52,868 nt of DNA. It comes from Streptomyces showdoensis (GTDB lineage: Bacteria; Actinomycetota; Actinomycetes; Streptomycetales; Streptomycetaceae). Positions 15,223 through 23,606 of the stretch are shown here, in pieces. The stretch lies in assembly GCF_039535475.1 (NCBI RefSeq), contig NZ_BAAAXG010000017.1, positions 1 to 52,868 of the forward strand, read 5' to 3'. Within the stretch, counting starts at the first letter, position 1. Each line of letters begins with the position of its first letter. Below the pieces are notes generated by a model. The model worked only from the letters and a program-made list of their open reading frames with translations, did no database searches and was not told the origin of the DNA. Made by a program: the position numbers and the translations under genes.

Positions 15223-17690
15223 GGCGACTCCCCGCCGGGCGCGAAGCGCGCGCCGTAGACGCCCCACAGCTCGCCCAGGAACAGGCGCCCGAAGCCTTCG
15301 AACGCCCGCGCGGGATCCGGCCCCGAGGTCTCGAAGGTCGTCAGCTGCCGTGCGAAGTCGGCGGCGAGGATGACGAGCACGCCCGCCCCGAGGACCGTCG
15401 CCTCCGCGTCGCCGCCCTCCGGCACGTGCCCGGCGAGCACCCGGACGTACAGGGTCGAGGTGTCGCTCCACACGTCGAGCCCCGGGTCGTCGTGCACCTC
15501 CTTGCGCCCGACGAGCGTGAGCGGGGTCCCGCCCGGATCGCGCAGGTGCAGCCGGTACAGCATCCGGCGCCGGGTGGGGTCGCCGTCCCGGGTGAACAGG
15601 TTGAACCAGCCCGCCTCCACGGGCAGCCGGCCGCCGAGGACGTCGCACTCGACATGGCCGACCGCCCCGGCCCGGTGCCGGGGGTCCGCGACGAACCGGT
15701 CCACGTCGTCCGCGGTGATCGTGAGCCGGAACATCATCCGCCGGCCCTGCGCCCGCCCGAGCTCCCGTCCCTCCTCGGGGTCGGTGACGCCGAGGGAGAC
15801 GTAGCCCTTCATCTCCTCGGTGAAGGAGAGACTCGTGGCCCGCTGCCCCGTGGCCGCGGCCGGACCGTGATCGGCCAGGGCCGTGCCCCCGGAGGTCGTG
15901 CCCCCGGGGGCGCCGGCCGCCACCACCCCGGCCGGAGCCGTCCCGGCCGTCGCGCTCGCGGGCCGCGCCGCGTGCTCCTCCAGGATCCGGCGGCAGGCGC
16001 GGTCGGCGAAGGCGGCGATGGTGAGCGACGGGTTCGCGCCCACCGGGCCGGGCAGGACGGCGCCGTCGAGCACGTACAGGCCCGGGTGCCCGAAGACCTC
16101 GCCGTGGGCGTCGCAGACCCCCTCGCCGGGATGGCGCCCCATCGGCGCCCCGCCGAGCGGATGCACGGTGATCACCCGGCGCGCCCACCACAGCGGGTTG
16201 TCGTGGAACGAGCCGCCGAGCGCCCCGGCCACGTCCGCCATGGTCGCCCGCACGCGCTCGAAGTAGCGGCGCGAGGTGAGCGTGGTCCAGTCGACGTCGA
16301 GATAGCCCCGGCGCAGGCCCATCCGGCCGTCCGGGACGTCCCGGCCCATGCCGAGCAGCGGCAGCGCCGCGTCGGAGAACGCCCCCGGCCCGAGCAGCCG
16401 GGCCAGCCGCCCGCTGATGTCGCTCCGCGGTCCGGAGCCGAGGCCGAACCGGGACCGCAGCCGGTCCAGCCCGAAGCCCGCGGTGCGGCGGACGCCCCCG
16501 GACACCTGCGCGGCCTCGGCGAGCCAGGCCACGAAGGCCGGGTAGCCGGCGTCCTCCACGTAGTAGCCGCGCCCGGTCGAGCCGTCCCCGTCGAGTGCGT
16601 CGCCGACCCGGATGGCGCTGGTGATCACGGGCCCCGTGCTGCTCGCCAGCCGCCGCGGCGCGGTGCCCGCGGCGCCGGCCCTGGCATCGAGCACCAGGCC
16701 GAGGAGGTCGCCGTTGCCGCTGAACCGGGTGCCGAGGGCCGTGCTCAGACCGGGCAGCCCGGCCCGGTTGCGCAGCAGCAGGAAGGTCGACCCGAAGGCA
16801 CCGGCCGCCAGCACGAGCCGCCGGCAGCGGATGCGGCGCAGCGGCAGGCGCCCGGTGGCGGTGCGGTGCCCCTCGCGGGCCGGGTCGTGGACGACGTACC
16901 GGACCTCGTAGCCGCCGCCGGGCAGCGCGGCGAAGCCGCGCACCTCGCAGCCGGTGCGGATGTCGGCGCCGTGGTGGCGCGCGGCCGACAGATAGGTGTG
17001 GTCGAGGGTGTTCTTGGCGCCGAGGTTGCAGCCGAGGTCGCACTCGCCGGTCAGCCGGCAGGTCTCCCGGGGCAGCCCGTGGAGGTTGCCGTAGGCCGGT
17101 TCCGGGATCGGGGCCCCGGGCACCGGCTCCCCGCCCGGACGGGCGGCGAAGGTGACGGCGAGCGGCGGCCGGGACACGTCCAGGCCGAGGCGGTCCGCGG
17201 CCTCCTCCATGGCGGCGGTCTTCGGCGTGTCCCGGTACGGGTACGGCGTGCCGCCCAGCATCCGCTCCACCCGCTCGTAGTGCGGTTCGAGGTCGCCCCG
17301 GCCGATCGGCCAGTTCTCGTACCCGCCGCCGGGCAGCGGCGACTCGTGGACGAACCACTTCTCGTCCTTGCGCAGCAGCACGTTGGCGTAGATCAGCGAC
17401 CCGCCGCCGAGCCCGCTGGAGACGACGCCCTCCAGGCCGCGGAAGGACCAGATGTCGAACATCCCGTACAGGCCCTCGCTGGGGTCCCAGAAGTTGCGGG
17501 CCATCCCGGCGGGCGTCCGGGGGAAGCTCCCGGGAGGGTAAGGGCGGCCGCGCTCCAGGACGACGACGGAAAGACCGCCCTCGGCCAGCTGATGCGCGGC
17601 GACCGAGCCGCCGAAGCCGGAGCCGACGACGACGACATCGGCCTCGGTGTCCCCTGCGGTGTCCATGGCGGCATCGACTGCGTGCCTCAT
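15219..17690 (-). CDS. GMC oxidoreductase (cholesterol-oxidase-like) with C-terminal domain
   Basis: An 823-residue FAD enzyme, first gene of the operon. The dinucleotide-binding motif is VVVVGSGFGGSVAAHQLAEG (about residues 20-39). The GMC active-site His lies in TVHPLGGAPMGRHPGEG, and the closing FAD segment is VGANPSLTIAAFADRACRRI. The layout resembles bacterial cholesterol oxidases of the GMC type, which oxidise an alcohol to a ketone or aldehyde. After about residue 600, past an Ala/Gly/Pro linker, an extra domain (FTEEMKGYVSLG, AVGHVECDVLGGRLPV, EVHDDPGLDVWSD) resembles the C-terminal part of the patatin gene. The ATG at 17690 is preceded by GAGGGG at 8 nt; there is no signal peptide. 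The stop overlaps the metallophosphoesterase start. The substrate is inferred to be a lipid alcohol or sterol. Confidence 0.85.
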   Translation of the reverse strand: MRHAVDAAMDTAGDTEADVVVVGSGFGGSVAAHQLAEGGLSVVVLERGRPYPPGSFPRTPAGMARNFWDPSEGLYGMFDIWSFRGLEGVVSSGLGGGSLIYANVLLRKDEKWFVHESPLPGGGYENWPIGRGDLEPHYERVERMLGGTPYPYRDTPKTAAMEEAADRLGLDVSRPPLAVTFAARPGGEPVPGAPIPEPAYGNLHGLPRETCRLTGECDLGCNLGAKNTLDHTYLSAARHHGADIRTGCEVRGFAALPGGGYEVRYVVHDPAREGHRTATGRLPLRRIRCRRLVLAAGAFGSTFLLLRNRAGLPGLSTALGTRFSGNGDLLGLVLDARAGAAGTAPRRLASSTGPVITSAIRVGDALDGDGSTGRGYYVEDAGYPAFVAWLAEAAQVSGGVRRTAGFGLDRLRSRFGLGSGPRSDISGRLARLLGPGAFSDAALPLLGMGRDVPDGRMGLRRGYLDVDWTTLTSRRYFERVRATMADVAGALGGSFHDNPLWWARRVITVHPLGGAPMGRHPGEGVCDAHGEVFGHPGLYVLDGAVLPGPVGANPSLTIAAFADRACRRILEEHAARPASATAGTAPAGVVAAGAPGGTTSGGTALADHGPAAATGQRATSLSFTEEMKGYVSLGVTDPEEGRELGRAQGRRMMFRLTITADDVDRFVADPRHRAGAVGHVECDVLGGRLPVEAGWFNLFTRDGDPTRRRMLYRLHLRDPGGTPLTLVGRKEVHDDPGLDVWSDTSTLYVRVLAGHVPEGGDAEATVLGAGVLVILAADFARQLTTFETSGPDPARAFEGFGRLFLGELWGVYGARFAPGGESP

Positions 17691-17713
17691 CGGCGATCCC
17701 CTCACGGGCGACT

Positions 17714-17730
17714 CGGGACATTTCATCCCG
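17714..17730 (-). promoter_or_regulatory. Inverted repeat upstream of the GMC operon
   Basis: CGGGA and TCCCG flank a 7-nt AT-rich centre (17714-17730), ending 24 nt upstream of the GMC start. The position suits an operator or core-promoter element for the seven-gene operon. No clear -35/-10 pair was found. Confidence 0.3.
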
Positions 17731-17804
17731 TATCGACGCTAGGGTTTCGCGGGCCGACGCACCAAGCGGGCGGGGCGTCCGGGGGACCCGGGGCCGGGAA
17801 GACG

Positions 17805-17860
17805 CGAAGCTCCCGGCGGTGGGGGACCTCGGGGGAGGTCCCCCACCGCCGGGAGCTTCG
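17805..17860. terminator. Long perfect terminator hairpin
   Basis: A 26-bp perfect stem (17805-17830 with 17835-17860) around the loop GGGG, 18 nt past the stop of the minus-strand DEAD-box gene. It isolates that gene from the GMC operon. No T run follows on either strand. Confidence 0.7.
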
Positions 17861-17878
17861 TCGCGGGTGGGCCGTGCG

Positions 17879-19576
17879 TCAGCCCGCGGTGCCGCGGCGG
17901 GCGCCCCTGCGGGCGGAGTCGCCACGGCCCCGGGCGGCGCCGCCGCCGGCCGCGCCCGAGGACGTGCCGCGGCCGGAGCCGGCCGAGGTGCCCCGGCCGG
18001 AGCCGCGGGCCCCGGCCCGGCGCTCGCCGCCCTGGCCGCCGCCGGTGGCGGAGCGGGCGGCCGAGCCGGCCGCAGCGCCGGAACCGCCGCCGCTCGGGCG
18101 GCGGCGACGGGACCGGGTGCCGGACTCGTCGGCCGGGGCGGCGCCGGTCCGCGGGCCGCCCGCGGTGCGGGTGCGCTGACCGTCGCCCGTGGCCTCGGCG
18201 CCGCGGCCGCCGTTCCGGGAGCCGGTCCTGGGGCCGGACTTCCGGGCCGGGCGGGCGGCCTTCGGCGGGGTCGGCTGCGGGACCTCGAGCACGACGGGCA
18301 CGCCGGAGGGCTCGCGGGCGCCGGTGATCTCGGTCAGCTGCGGGTCGCTCGACGTGACGCGGGTGGTCCGGGGGCGGATGCCGGCGTGCGTCATCAGCTG
18401 GGCGACCTCCCGCTTCTGCTCGGGCAGGACCAGCGTGACCACGCTGCCGGAGGTGCCGGCGCGGGCGGTGCGCCCGCCCCGGTGCAGGTAGTCCTTGTGG
18501 TCGGTCGGGGGATCGACGTTCACGACGAGGTCGAGGTCGTCGATGTGTATGCCCCGGGCCGCGACGTTCGTCGCGACCAGCGCCGTGACCTGGCCGTTCT
18601 TGAACTGGTCCAGGGTGCGGGTCCGCTGGTTCTGGGAACGGCCGCCGTGCAGGGCCGCCGCGGCGACACCCGCGGTCAGCAGCCGCTTGGCGAGCCGGTC
18701 GGCGGCCCGCTTGGTGTCGATGAAGAGGATGACCCGGCCGTCGCGCGCCGCGATGCGGGTCGTGACGGCCTTCTTGTCGGTCTCGTCCGGGACGTGCAGG
18801 ACGTGGTGCTCCATGGAGGTCACCGTGGCCGCGGACGGGTCGGTCGAGTGCACGACCGGGTCGCTCAGGAAGCGCTGGACCAGGCGGTCGATGTTGCCGT
18901 CCAGGGTCGCCGAGAACAGCATGTGCTGACCGCCGGGCTTCACCTGCTGGATCAGCTTGGTGATCTGCGGCATGAAGCCCATGTCGGTCATCTGGTCGGC
19001 CTCGTCCAGGACCGTGATGCGCACCTCGTCGAGGACGCAGTCGCCGCGCTCCACGAGGTCGTTCAGCCGCCCGGGCGTCGCCACCAGGACCTCGGCGCCG
19101 CGCCGCAGCGCGTTGGCCTGCTTCGTCACGGAGAGGCCGCCGACCACGGTGGTCAGCCGGAGGTTGACCGCGGTCGCGTACGGGGTCAGCGAGTCCGTCA
19201 CCTGCTGGGCGAGCTCACGGGTGGGCACCATCACCAGGGCGAGCGGCGCCTTCGGCTCGGCCCGGAGACCGGCGGTGCGGGCGAGCAGCGCGAGACCGAA
19301 CGCGAGGGTCTTGCCCGATCCGGTCCGGCCCCGGCCCAGCAGGTCGCGGCCGGCGAGCGAGTCGGGCAGCGTGGCGGCCTGGATGGGGAACGGCGCGGTC
19401 ACACCCTGTGCGGTGAGCGTCTTCAGCAGCCCGGCGGGCATGTCGAGGGCCGCGAAGTCGTCGACGGGAGGGAGTGAGGGGGTCGTGCTCTCCGGCAGTC
19501 GGAACTCCCTCGGCGGCGCCGCGGAGGTCTGGGGCGACTTGGCGCGCCGGTTCGGCTTCTGGGGCCTGCGGGACAT
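17879..19576 (-). CDS. DEAD-box RNA helicase
   Basis: A 565-residue ATP-dependent RNA helicase. The motifs run in order: Q motif FPIQAATLPDSLAGRD, motif I GRGRTGSGKT, Ia PTRELAQQV, GG, Ib TPGRLNDL, II VLDEADQM, III SAT in MLFSATLDG, IV ILFIDTKRAADRL, V ATNVAARGIHI and VI YLHRGGRTARAG. The last 110 residues are a Gly/Arg/Ser-rich basic tail (repeats such as GSGRGTS) that would bind RNA. The start at 19576 has AGGAAGG 10 nt upstream. A cold-shock protein gene lies immediately upstream on the same strand (86 nt), a logical partner, since both unfold RNA in the cold. Ribosome assembly and cold adaptation are the usual roles. Confidence 0.92.
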   Translation of the reverse strand: MSRRPQKPNRRAKSPQTSAAPPREFRLPESTTPSLPPVDDFAALDMPAGLLKTLTAQGVTAPFPIQAATLPDSLAGRDLLGRGRTGSGKTLAFGLALLARTAGLRAEPKAPLALVMVPTRELAQQVTDSLTPYATAVNLRLTTVVGGLSVTKQANALRRGAEVLVATPGRLNDLVERGDCVLDEVRITVLDEADQMTDMGFMPQITKLIQQVKPGGQHMLFSATLDGNIDRLVQRFLSDPVVHSTDPSAATVTSMEHHVLHVPDETDKKAVTTRIAARDGRVILFIDTKRAADRLAKRLLTAGVAAAALHGGRSQNQRTRTLDQFKNGQVTALVATNVAARGIHIDDLDLVVNVDPPTDHKDYLHRGGRTARAGTSGSVVTLVLPEQKREVAQLMTHAGIRPRTTRVTSSDPQLTEITGAREPSGVPVVLEVPQPTPPKAARPARKSGPRTGSRNGGRGAEATGDGQRTRTAGGPRTGAAPADESGTRSRRRRPSGGGSGAAAGSAARSATGGGQGGERRAGARGSGRGTSAGSGRGTSSGAAGGGAARGRGDSARRGARRGTAG

Positions 19577-19661
19577 GCGGGGGCTACCTTCCTGGAAACA
19601 GCGCAAACCGGGGTCCGCACCGAAACGGTGCGAACCCCGGCGAGCAGATATCGTCCGGCGA

Positions 19662-19865
19662 TTAGGCGGGGACGATGTTCTCCGCCTGCGGGCCCTTCTG
19701 GCCCTGCGTGACGTCGAAGGAGACCCGCTGGCCCTCCTGGAGCTCACGGAAGCCCTGGGTGGCGATGTTCGAGTAGTGGGCGAAGACGTCCGGGCCGCCG
19801 CCGTCCTGCTCGATGAAGCCGAAGCCCTTTTCCGAGTTGAACCACTTCACGGTTCCCTGTGCCAT
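19662..19865 (-). CDS. Cold-shock protein (CspA family)
   Basis: A 67-residue single OB-fold RNA/DNA-binding protein, full length for the family. RNP1 is KGFGFI and RNP2 is VFAHYS, both with the aromatic residues that stack on nucleic acid. The N-terminus [17 protein letters not shown] is canonical. The ribosome-binding site is strong (AGAAGGAG, 6 nt before the ATG). The leader is long and carries a hairpin (19919-19953), and a -10-like TAGGCT lies about 120 nt upstream of the start. The gene is followed by the DEAD-box helicase on the same strand. It acts as an RNA chaperone, and in Streptomyces such proteins are often expressed constitutively. Confidence 0.95.
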   Translation of the reverse strand: MAQGTVKWFNSEKGFGFIEQDGGGPDVFAHYSNIATQGFRELQEGQRVSFDVTQGQKGPQAENIVPA

Positions 19866-19918
19866 GACCTTCTCCTTCTGTAGGCAGAGGCCCCATCCGG
19901 AGATGCCGGAAAACAAAA

Positions 19919-19992
19919 TGCGCCTGAAGAGAGGAGTTTCCCGTCAGACGCAAGAGGTTAATGGGTACCACAACTGCAACGCTTCGAGCCTA
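19919..19992 (-). promoter_or_regulatory. Promoter and leader hairpin of the cold-shock gene
   Basis: On the minus strand TAGGCT (19987-19992) fits a Streptomyces -10 box. About 33 nt downstream, 9-nt arms (19919-19927 and 19945-19953, one wobble pair) form a leader hairpin. The transcript would have an untranslated leader of roughly 115 nt, as in other cold-shock mRNAs. Confidence 0.4.
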
Positions 19993-20103
19993 GCACAACC
20001 ACTGCGGCGGTGCGCTGACCACGGCAAACGTGCGAGAGGCACTCCGAACGCCTGGTAGATTGATCTACGTCGCCGCGGGGAACGCCGCGGTCGGCGAACA
20101 CCT

Positions 20104-20191
20104 GTCCGGGTGGCGGAATGGCAGACGCGCTAGCTTGAGGTGCTAGTGCCCTTTATCGGGCGTGGGGGTTCAAGTCCCCCCTCGGACACCA
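20104..20191 (+). tRNA. tRNA-Leu (anticodon GAG)
   Basis: A full class II tRNA of 88 nt with encoded CCA. The acceptor stem pairs GTCCGGG (20104-20110) with CTCGGAC (20181-20187). The anticodon stem CTAGC/GCTAG closes the loop TTGAGGT, giving anticodon GAG that reads CUC and CUU. A long variable arm with TGCCCTTTATCGGGCG is typical of tRNA-Leu, and the T loop is GTTCAAG. CUC is one of the main leucine codons in this GC-rich genome. Confidence 0.97.
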
Positions 20192-20196
20192 CATCG

Positions 20197-20249
20197 ACGC
20201 CACGCGGTGGCGGCCAGGGATCCCTCCCGGCCGCCACCGCGTGGCGTTT
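20197..20249 (+). terminator. Terminator of the tRNA-Leu gene
   Basis: A perfect 19-bp stem (20197-20215 with 20229-20247) with a 13-nt loop and TTT at 20247-20249, 6 nt after the tRNA. Confidence 0.75.
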
Positions 20250-20305
20250 CTCCGCGTTCCGCCCCCTTGATCACCGACCGCCTCGGCTGAGCCCCGCCGG
20301 CCGGG

Positions 20306-21043
20306 TCAGCCGGCCTCCGACCGCTCCCAGGCCGTGGTGAGCCCGTCCAGCCACGCGGGCGGCAGCTCGGCGGCGTCCCACTCCTCCCGCAGCGGCGCCG
20401 GGTCCCCGAGCAGCCGCTCCAGGACGGCGAGGCTGGTGGGGGAGTGGACCAGGGAGTAGCGGCCGTGGATCGCGATCGCGCTCCCGGGTCCGAACTCCCC
20501 GAACAGCCGCTCCAGGCGGGCGCGGTGGAGCGCGGCGAACTCGGTGAGCCGCCCCGGGTACCCGGCCCGCTGCCGGGAGGTGAGGGTGGCGAGGACGGCC
20601 TTGAGCACCTGGTCGGTGGCCTCCGGGTCGAGGTCGGACACGTCCGTGAAGGACAGGTACAGCGGCAGCACCGCGACCTTCGCCCGCTCCAGCTCCATCC
20701 GGCCGACGCGCGGCCGGTCGTCCGCCGAGCGCTCCGGCACGCCCGCGGCGACGGCCTGCCGCAGCGCGTGCTCGGCGATCCCGCCCAGGCCGTCGGCCGC
20801 GGCCCGGGCGCCGTCGAGCCAGCCGGAGCCGTAGAGCTCGCCCTTCCCGCTCGGCGCGTCCCGCGCCAGCCCGTCGACCTCCTGGTGCGCCAGGGACAGG
20901 GCACCGGCCTCGATGAGACCGATCAGCTCCTCCGCGTCACCGGAGTAGACCCCGGCCCGGGCCAGGAGCTGGACGAGCGTGGTGCGGGCGTTGAGGACGC
21001 TGGCCGCGTCCAGCTGCTGCCGTCCTCCGTCGTGGGCGTTCAT
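20306..21043 (-). CDS. Hypothetical protein
   Basis: A 245-residue soluble, mainly helical protein with no family I recognise. It is acidic overall, with segments such as NARTTLVQLLARAGVYSGDAEE, KVAVLPLYLSFTDVSDLDPEATD and RQRAGYPGRLTEFAALHRARLERLFGEFG (split here only for description). There is no signal peptide or membrane segment and no obvious metal or nucleotide motif. The ATG at 21043 has an ideal AGGAGG 6 nt upstream, so the start is secure. It stands alone between the tRNA terminator and the divergent esterase gene. Confidence 0.7.
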   Translation of the reverse strand: MNAHDGGRQQLDAASVLNARTTLVQLLARAGVYSGDAEELIGLIEAGALSLAHQEVDGLARDAPSGKGELYGSGWLDGARAAADGLGGIAEHALRQAVAAGVPERSADDRPRVGRMELERAKVAVLPLYLSFTDVSDLDPEATDQVLKAVLATLTSRQRAGYPGRLTEFAALHRARLERLFGEFGPGSAIAIHGRYSLVHSPTSLAVLERLLGDPAPLREEWDAAELPPAWLDGLTTAWERSEAG

Positions 21044-21178
21044 GGGTCCTCCTCGTCGCATGGGGGCAGCGGGGCCGAGCGTACGCGGAACGATCAGACT
21101 TCCGGTGTACGCCCCCACCGTCGGGTCCGACCGTGGGGGTGACGTGCCGGGGGCGCCCGCCGCCGTAGCGTCGGCTCC

Positions 21179-22373
21179 ATGTTCACACCGACCCGGGCGG
21201 CCGCCGCCGCCCTCCTCGCCTGCGCCCTCGCCTTACCGGCGACGGTCCTGCCCGCCTCCGCCGCCACGCCCTCCGCCGGCACGGCACCGGCCGCCCCGGC
21301 GGCCGTCCCTGCGCCCGCCCCGCTCGAACTGCCCGCGCCCACCGGCGAGGAGCGCGTCGGCAGCACCGTCCTGCACCTCGTCGACCGCTCCCGCAAGGAC
21401 CCGTGGGTGCCCACCGCCGACGGCCGCGAGCTCATGGTGACGCTCCACTACCCGGCCGCCCGCCGCTCGCACGGCGCCCCCGCCCCGTACGCGACCGAGG
21501 CCGAGGCCCGGCTGCTCCTGGCGGGCGTGGGCGTCGCGGACCCCGCGGCCGTGCGGGCCCTGGCCACGATGGACACGTACAGCGAGACCGGCGTCCGGCC
21601 GGCGCCGGGCCGGCACCCGCTGGTGCTGCTCTCGCCCGGCTTCGGCGTCCCCCCGGTTCACCCTCACGAACCTCGCCGTCGACCTCGCCTCGCGCGGCTA
21701 CGTCGTCGCCTCCGTCGACCACGCCTACGAGACCTCGGGCACCGCCGTGCCCGACGGGCGGATCCTCACCTGTGTGGCCTGCAAGGCCCTCGACGAGGAC
21801 GGCGTGCACGGCAGCGTCGTCACCGGCGCCCGCGCGGCGGACATGCGCTTCCTCCTCGACCGGCTCACCGGCCCGCGGCCCGTCTGGACGTACGCGGGGG
21901 CGATCGACCGGAGCCGGATCGGCATGGCCGGCCACTCCATCGGCGGAGCCGCCGCCGCCACGGCGATGCTCGCGGACCGCCGGATCGACGCGGGCGTGAA
22001 CATGGACGGCGCGTTCTGGGACACCCTGCCGGCGAAGGGGCTCGGCGGGCGTCCGTTCCTGCTCCTCGGCACGGACGACGAGACGCACCGGCCCGGCGGC
22101 CTCGACGCGACCTGGGACACCACCTGGCCGGCGCTGGGCGGCTGGAAGCGCTGGCTGACGGTGGCCGGTACCGACCACTTCAGCTTCTCCGACGGGCCGG
22201 TGCTCCAGCGGCACTTCGGCCTGCCCGCCGGGGACATCCCGGCCGACCGGGCGCTCGCCGTCACCCGCGCGTACGTCGGCGCCTTCTTCGACCGGCACCT
22301 GCGGGGCACGCCCCAGCCGCTCCTCGCGGGGCCGGGTCCGCTCCACCCGGAGGTGCGGTTCCACCGGCCGTGA
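21179..22373 (+). CDS. Secreted alpha/beta hydrolase, PAF-acetylhydrolase-like (one frameshift)
   Basis: A secreted esterase/lipase of about 397 residues. The N-terminus is a Sec signal (RAAAAALLACALALPATVLPASA). The oxyanion strand is HPLVLLSPGFGVP, the nucleophile elbow GMAGHSIGGAAAATA, the acid probably in FLLLGTDDETH, and the His in GTDHFSFSD. The order and spacing fit the platelet-activating-factor acetylhydrolase II/cutinase-like group. The frame breaks once, in a six-C run at 21649-21654. Removing one C restores FGVPRFTLTNLAVDLASRGY and joins the two halves exactly, so a sequencing or assembly error is likely. It acts outside the cell on a lipid or polyester ester bond; the substrate is unknown. 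Confidence 0.8.
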
Positions 22374-22389
22374 GGCCGCACCGCGCCAC

Positions 22390-22436
22390 CGCGTGATTCC
22401 GGGGGCGGACCCCCGTGCCGCCCCCGGAATCACGCG
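22390..22436. terminator. Bidirectional terminator hairpin
   Basis: A perfect 19-bp stem (22390-22408 with 22418-22436) with a 9-nt loop between the convergent esterase and isochorismatase genes. Confidence 0.7.
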
Positions 22437-22445
22437 GCGCACGGC

Positions 22446-23036
22446 TCAGTTCAGCGCGGCGCCGGTCGGGACGACGACCCCGTACAGGTCCCCGATGGTC
22501 GCGAGCGCGCCCCGGTGGAGCTGCTCGGCCGTCACCTCGCCCACGGCGGTGCCCAGCGGCCGGGTGGCGCAGGCGTCGGCGACGACGGTGGGGCGGTCGC
22601 CGCGCAGGAAGGCGCCGGCCGTCGTGAACGCGACGCACATGTGGGTCATGAAGCCGGCGATGACGAGGTCCTTGCTGCCGGCGGCGTCGAGGTGCGCGGC
22701 CAGGTCGGTGCCGACGAAGGCGTCCGGCGCGGTCTTCACGACCACGGGCTCGCCCTCGACGGGGGCCACCCGGGGGTGGATCCGCCCGATCTCGGCACGG
22801 ACGTCGTACGGGGTGCCCTCGCCGCCGTCGTTGACGACGTGGACGACCTGGGCGCCGGCCGCGCGGGCCCGGGCGAGCAGCCCGGCGGCCGAGTCGAGGG
22901 CCGCCTCCCAGCCGTCCAGCTCCATCACGCCGCGCGTGTAGGTGTTCTGGTAGTCGATCAGGAGCAGCGTGGCGCCGGCGAGCGTGGCCGGGGTCCGGTC
23001 GAAGCCGTTGAGGTCGCGGAGGGTGGTGGAGGACAT
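22446..23036 (-). CDS. Isochorismatase-family cysteine hydrolase
   Basis: A 196-residue cytoplasmic hydrolase of the isochorismatase/nicotinamidase superfamily. The catalytic triad can be placed: Asp28 in LLIDYQN, Lys101 in VVVKTAPDAF and Cys134 in GFMTHMCV, with the characteristic cis-peptide context before the Cys. The substrate-pocket residues do not identify nicotinamidase, so the amide or ether substrate is unknown. The start at 23036 has GAAGGGG 5 nt upstream. It is divergent from an ArsR regulator, which may repress both sides. Related small hydrolases are often stress-induced. Confidence 0.88.
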   Translation of the reverse strand: MSSTTLRDLNGFDRTPATLAGATLLLIDYQNTYTRGVMELDGWEAALDSAAGLLARARAAGAQVVHVVNDGGEGTPYDVRAEIGRIHPRVAPVEGEPVVVKTAPDAFVGTDLAAHLDAAGSKDLVIAGFMTHMCVAFTTAGAFLRGDRPTVVADACATRPLGTAVGEVTAEQLHRGALATIGDLYGVVVPTGAALN

Positions 23037-23194
23037 GGAGGCCCCTTCAGGGAACGGGATGACGGGAAGGCATGCGGGTGGGGGGACGGGCCCGGGAGCT
23101 CGCCCGGCGCCGTGTCCCCACGCTACGAACCCGCCCCCGATGGCGGCAATGTCATGCGACTTGCAGATCCGGACATCGGCAGGGGCTTCCGTTG

Positions 23195-23218
23195 TTAGCT
23201 ACTTAGCCAAAGTGCTAA
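23195..23218 (+). promoter_or_regulatory. Candidate ArsR operator
   Basis: TTAGC (23195-23199), TTAGC (23203-23207) and GCTAA (23214-23218) form a direct plus inverted repeat, 10 nt before the ArsR start. AT-rich imperfect dyads in this position are typical of ArsR/SmtB autoregulation. Confidence 0.5.
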
Positions 23219-23228
23219 AAACGTCTCC

Positions 23229-23606
23229 GTGAGCGACACCGTGAGTGAACCCCCGCGCGAGCCGGTCGACGACGCCGGCGTGTTCCGCGCCCTCGCCGAC
23301 CCCACCCGGCGGCAGATCCTCGAGGACCTCCGCGCCGGCGGAGAGCTCGCCGCCGGCGAGATCGCGAGCCGCTTCGCCATCAGCGCCCCGTCCATCTCCC
23401 GCCACCTCGGCGTGCTCAAGGGCGCCGGACTCGTCGCCGAGCGGCGGGACGGCAACCGGATCCTCTACTCCCTCGTCGAGGACCGGCTGGCCACCAGCGT
23501 GGGGCGCTTCCTCAGCGCCGTGTGCCCCGAGCAGATCGTCCTGCGCCACACCAAGTGGCGCACCGACCCGGGCCGCGACGCCCGCGGACAGGAGAACCCC
23601 GCATGA
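23229..23606 (+). CDS. ArsR-family winged-helix regulator
   Basis: A 125-residue repressor of the ArsR type. The DNA-binding core is FRALADPTRRQILEDLRAGG followed by IASRFAISAPSISRHLGVLKGAGLV and the wing ERRDGNRILYSL. There are no CxC metal-binding cysteines in the alpha-3 helix, and the single Cys is near the C-terminus, so it is probably not an arsenic or cadmium sensor. It resembles the group that controls polyketide-cyclase/SRPBCC or DUF2071-like partners. The GTG start at 23229 lies just after the TTAGC/GCTAA dyad, implying autoregulation. Its stop overlaps the next gene (ATGA, 23603-23606). Confidence 0.88.
   Translation: MSDTVSEPPREPVDDAGVFRALADPTRRQILEDLRAGGELAAGEIASRFAISAPSISRHLGVLKGAGLVAERRDGNRILYSLVEDRLATSVGRFLSAVCPEQIVLRHTKWRTDPGRDARGQENPA

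Noticed and set aside
20104..20191. tRNA-Leu as an integration site of a mobile island
   Set aside because: No integrase, no repeated 3' tRNA end and no change in composition nearby.
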